From assembly GCA_949283935.1 (NCBI GenBank), contig CASDUJ010000032.1, positions 1-64,000 on the forward strand: a DNA stretch of 64,000 nt, in the 5' to 3' direction. Both the position numbers and the translations under genes were made by a program. Source of the stretch: an uncultured bacterium (GTDB taxonomy: Bacteria; Cyanobacteriota; Vampirovibrionia; Gastranaerophilales; JAILCC01). Position 1 is the stretch's first letter. Every line of letters begins with the position of its first letter. Below are positions 62,501-64,000 of the stretch, piece by piece. The notes beneath the pieces were generated by a model that did not search any database, was not told where the DNA came from, and saw nothing but the letters and a program-made list of their open reading frames with translations.

Positions 62501-63641
62501 ATTTCGCATTATTATATTTATTTTTGTCTTTATCATCTTTAACATTATTTGGACAATAATATCCTTTTGGACATATAACTGAATCTGTCATAGCTTCTTC
62601 TAAGCAATAATGTCCAACAACACAAAGATTACAAACTCCATCTTTTTCGTATGAACCAGGTAAACAAGGTGTTTCACAAGTTGCAGATTCATCAGATTTA
62701 ATATAACCTTTTTGCGGAGTAAAGGTGTCAGGACATACGCAAATTTTATTTTGTCCTTCGTATTTTTCAAAGACCTTAGGAGCAGCACAACATTGATCTT
62801 CTGTATAAGTTTCAGAACCATACAAGCCTACAGCCCTTTGTTTAACAACAATTGCGCCAGTTTGATTAGTTCCAGCACAAGCATATCCGCTTTCTGGCTT
62901 AGTATATATAAAACCACAATCATTTGTAGGACATAATTCTGTAACATCATTATCTGTAGTACAATTACCTTTAACTTTGCAATAGTCTGAATTACAAGGT
63001 TCATTGTCACAGATATAAGAACAAACCTTAGAAGTATCAGAAACACAAGGACCTGTAACTATAGGTGTTTTTTCCCAACCTTCATACATAGAATCTACAC
63101 TCTTTACTCCATTCGCAAATAAAGCATATTCTTCTGTTAATTCTTTGTCTTGTCCACTAACTTTTGTAACAGTAGAAGCAATAATCACAGCACAAGGAGA
63201 TTCATCCGTACAAAAAACATCTTTTACATATCCGTCATTTGATGTTTCATCTAGAGAATTTTTGAATTTAGCTTTTAACGTTACACCATTATCCAATTTA
63301 ATTAATTGAGCATCTTTTATAGTATCATTACTTGAAATCTTTGAAGTTTCCACAGCTATGCCAGAATCTTTGGAATTAAAATAACTTAAAAGAGAATCAT
63401 TTAATGAATTCTGGTCACTAATGACTGCATTTACACCTAAACCAGTTTCATTAGATTTAGAAATAGCTTTTCCCCAAGTTTTCAAAGCAGAATCTACCTG
63501 AGAGAGCTTTGTTGTAGCAATTTTATAATGATTATCCGAAAAATTATTCAGAGATAACATGGTAACAACCAAAATACCAATAATCCCTAATGCTGTCAGC
63601 ACCTCTGCTATTGTAAATCCATTGTAATTTTGATACTTCAT
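59541..63641 (-). CDS. Giant prepilin-like protein with ephrin/GCC2-GCC3-like Cys-rich repeats and RTX-type C-terminus
   Basis: 1366 residues. The N-terminus MKYQNYNG then FTIAEVLTALGIIGILVVTM is a prepilin signal (G8 at -1, Glu at +5). After a pilin-like region of about 200 residues, about 750 residues consist of some 20 Cys-rich units of the type CPAGTYSAQEGATDVSACLP, CPKGYYCPEV, CPAGSYQDKSGSTSCIAC, resembling eukaryotic ephrin-receptor/GCC2-GCC3 repeats. From about residue 1095 the C-terminus is RTX/hemolysin-like: VFDIQGDGLVF, FDITGNGVEQTAW, LFGDQNGEKTGFDELTKYDD, NNDGTIDAQDAIFDNLLLWS and LKTLKDVGITSIST, with an EF-hand-like calcium loop. AAGGAG precedes the ATG. Probably a surface adhesin or pilus-tip protein. 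Confidence 0.85.
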   Translation of the reverse strand: MKYQNYNGFTIAEVLTALGIIGILVVTMLSLNNFSDNHYKIATTKLSQVDSALKTWGKAISKSNETGLGVNAVISDQNSLNDSLLSYFNSKDSGIAVETSKISSNDTIKDAQLIKLDNGVTLKAKFKNSLDETSNDGYVKDVFCTDESPCAVIIASTVTKVSGQDKELTEEYALFANGVKSVDSMYEGWEKTPIVTGPCVSDTSKVCSYICDNEPCNSDYCKVKGNCTTDNDVTELCPTNDCGFIYTKPESGYACAGTNQTGAIVVKQRAVGLYGSETYTEDQCCAAPKVFEKYEGQNKICVCPDTFTPQKGYIKSDESATCETPCLPGSYEKDGVCNLCVVGHYCLEEAMTDSVICPKGYYCPNNVKDDKDKNKYNNAKYVYETDKNGDTSLVKVKDGGLINKVICPKGYYCPEVGATDKTICPKGHYCPEEGLVEPIKCPAGTYSAQEGATDVSACLPCPRNYYCPTAGTVSPIVCAVGTWSDEGALFCQGCPAGSYYDTKLKKCELCPAGSYQDKSGSTSCIACPVGNYCPEKGLIQPKACICGTYQPEAGKTVCLDVLPGQYASNNNSNEFVSQAATNVRNCEDGYACAGKCQAPVLCKAGYYSANDKGNPQSVKATQCAICPPGYKCPKDNPSDEDSITHRYACEPGTYQPQSGQTACIPCEIGTYSNTVARKTACDACPAGMHGNNTLGLTECVKCPAGTWSDKKGNKDANACTWCQPGTYSTAEGQTSVNTCVKCPIRTYTVAEYSVAPASKDFCIPCPTGTYSVVEGAVDKVGDGAGVCKFCPVGKYFNSEVEETYTSVDEICTCCPSNTYGVQNASKAPSTISSSYDKSKYPYCEACPFGTAFPGTCAASVGLCVACKDGEKTNSDGTCSKCEAGYYSQVSPDNPNVKICVPCPAGTSTNGVAGGTSPDVCKPCAQDTYAPNQGMAKCLDCDKQTYANGTGNTSCTACADYGSVYMMTQGHNHATTLAALLNNFTCIPSSQITAKEKAYSNGEGRQNLYIISDKGFLIDYIDTHNSIVNSVKDRGGNYGVGKLHPENGNYEYSTVGRKGYIPNGFCNGHGSSVVGGTLKTIRNRCEYDVNYTFKVQSPLVFDIQGDGLVFTSVKDGVQFDITGNGVEQTAWTTNMENKGFDDAFLCIASHDNPELKYVENKGRNFKHAEDNSDGDKKQNFHNEYLNDKTTPMVYEGKVLNVQIQSGKQLFGDQNGEKTGFDELTKYDDNNDGTIDAQDAIFDNLLLWSDLNKNGRVDYYVLNCDVSLIKGFGNILTGQSYCSCSYDTSNDNCYTPELKTLKDVGITSISTEYSTEFNEDGLTIKTDEHGNVIGIVGGFMMDIWDAATGAVKSVVRTIVDVFFKTLNG

Positions 63642-63671
63642 ATTTATACTCCTTATTAATTAATATCCAAT

Positions 63672-63699
63672 ATTATATAAATTTTTTTGTCATAGTAAA
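63672..63699 (-). promoter_or_regulatory. Promoter of the giant prepilin-like gene
   Basis: On minus: TTTACT (63699-63694), a 16-base spacer and TATAAT (63677-63672), about 30 bases before the start codon. Confidence 0.55.
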
Positions 63700-63953
63700 T
63701 AATTATTATTTAACATGAGTATTATGTGCAATTTTTAAAAATTTTAAACCTAATAAAGCAGAAATCTTTACAAAATTTTACAAAAATAAATAAAAAGTTA
63801 CATATTATTACATATGAAGAATTATTATTATCATATTTAGCAATATAAAATTATAAAAGCAATTAATATTTCTTAATAAAGAAAATAACGTTAGCAATTT
63901 TTATTGGTTAATATACTTTTTATATACATAAGAGATAAATTTGGAGAAGAGAA
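63700..63953. other. Divergent AT-rich intergenic region
   Basis: Between the giant prepilin-like gene and the gene entering at 63954. It contains AGCAATTTTTATTGG (63893-63907), a weak version of the TTGGCAAT element, about 60 bases before the plus-strand start. No ORF or strong hairpin seen. Confidence 0.4.
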
Positions 63954-64000
63954 ATGAGCATAAACTATTCAAACTTTGGTAATTTATTAAGCAATTCAGG
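63954..64000 (+). CDS. Start of an unknown gene (cut by the window end)
   Basis: An ATG with GGAGAAGAG upstream opens MSINYSNFGNLLSNS. Only 15 complete codons are visible. The Asn/Ser-rich start with NFGN recalls the N-terminal tags of the 4481, 15913 and 20899 proteins. Confidence 0.5.
   Translation, partial: MSINYSNFGNLLSNS

Noticed and set aside
59541-63641. Eukaryotic contamination as the source of the Cys-rich repeats
   Set aside because: The ORF has no introns, has a Shine-Dalgarno and bacterial promoter, begins with a prepilin signal, ends with a bacterial RTX-like domain and shares base composition with the flanks.

Overview
The window is a low-GC (about 30 % by eye), gene-dense bacterial chromosome segment that best fits the Gastranaerophilales / Vampirovibrionia ('Melainabacteria'), the non-photosynthetic sister group of Cyanobacteria. 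This assignment is an inference. It rests on S-layer-homology (SLH) proteins, several prepilin-like proteins with an A-FTLAE-type N-terminus and a shared 'DxNGxxxPN' motif, short flagellins with FliL/FliM/FliY, anaerobe markers (rubredoxin, HydG), and lineage-style proteins with short 'FxG' tags near the N-terminus. No phage, insertion sequence, CRISPR array or rRNA operon is visible.

Layout. 1-15.6 kb is mostly housekeeping: tRNA-Ala, bioD, deoB, a secreted GHL10-type glycosidase, a large HD-domain protein, gatC-leuB, a TrmB-type regulator, ychF, a TPR protein, a DAHP synthase-prephenate dehydrogenase pair and a uridine-kinase-like P-loop kinase. 15.9-25.3 kb holds three related FxG-tag membrane proteins, ispF with a prepilin, two radical SAM enzymes (one is MtaB) and a HEAT-repeat protein behind a hairpin-rich leader. 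25.3-34.9 kb is the motility block: fliL-fliM-fliY-TPR, then (after trxB and a cell-wall amidase) two tandem flagellin genes with matching leaders. 34.9-40.4 kb has an OmpR-type two-component pair overlapping tadA and a TIGR02757 gene, and facing it radA with a prepilin. 40.6-53.2 kb is rich in envelope and signalling genes: two SLH proteins that share a VirB10/TrbI-like module, a second DAHP synthase, a TPR-GAF-HD-GYP protein, a prepilin gene broken by an in-frame TGA, a NarL-type regulator, an NrtR-like Nudix regulator and several very small ORFs. 53.2-56.9 kb is a signalling operon: a kinase with a pseudo-receiver, a CheY-like receiver and a GspE/PilB-like protein without its nucleotide-binding motifs. 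56.9-64 kb has cobO, rubredoxin, hydG and, most strikingly, a 1366-residue protein that joins a prepilin N-terminus to a long array of ephrin-receptor/GCC2-GCC3-like Cys-rich repeats and an RTX-type calcium-binding C-terminus.

How the parts fit. Three themes recur: surface assembly (prepilins, SLH proteins, amidase, the giant Cys-rich pseudopilin), motility with its control (flagellar switch, flagellins, two-component systems, HD-GYP), and anaerobic metabolism (HydG, rubredoxin). Candidates for undescribed biology are the Cys-rich pseudopilin, the pseudo-receiver/CheY/pseudo-GspE operon, the FxG-tag membrane family and the structured leader of the HEAT-repeat gene. Control signals visible by eye include a recurrent co-oriented TTGGCAAT element about 50-90 nt before start codons, genes whose -10 box lies six bases before the ATG (probably leaderless), CsrA-like sites before both flagellins, and clear hairpin terminators. 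Several tail-to-tail gene pairs overlap at their stop codons with no room for a terminator.
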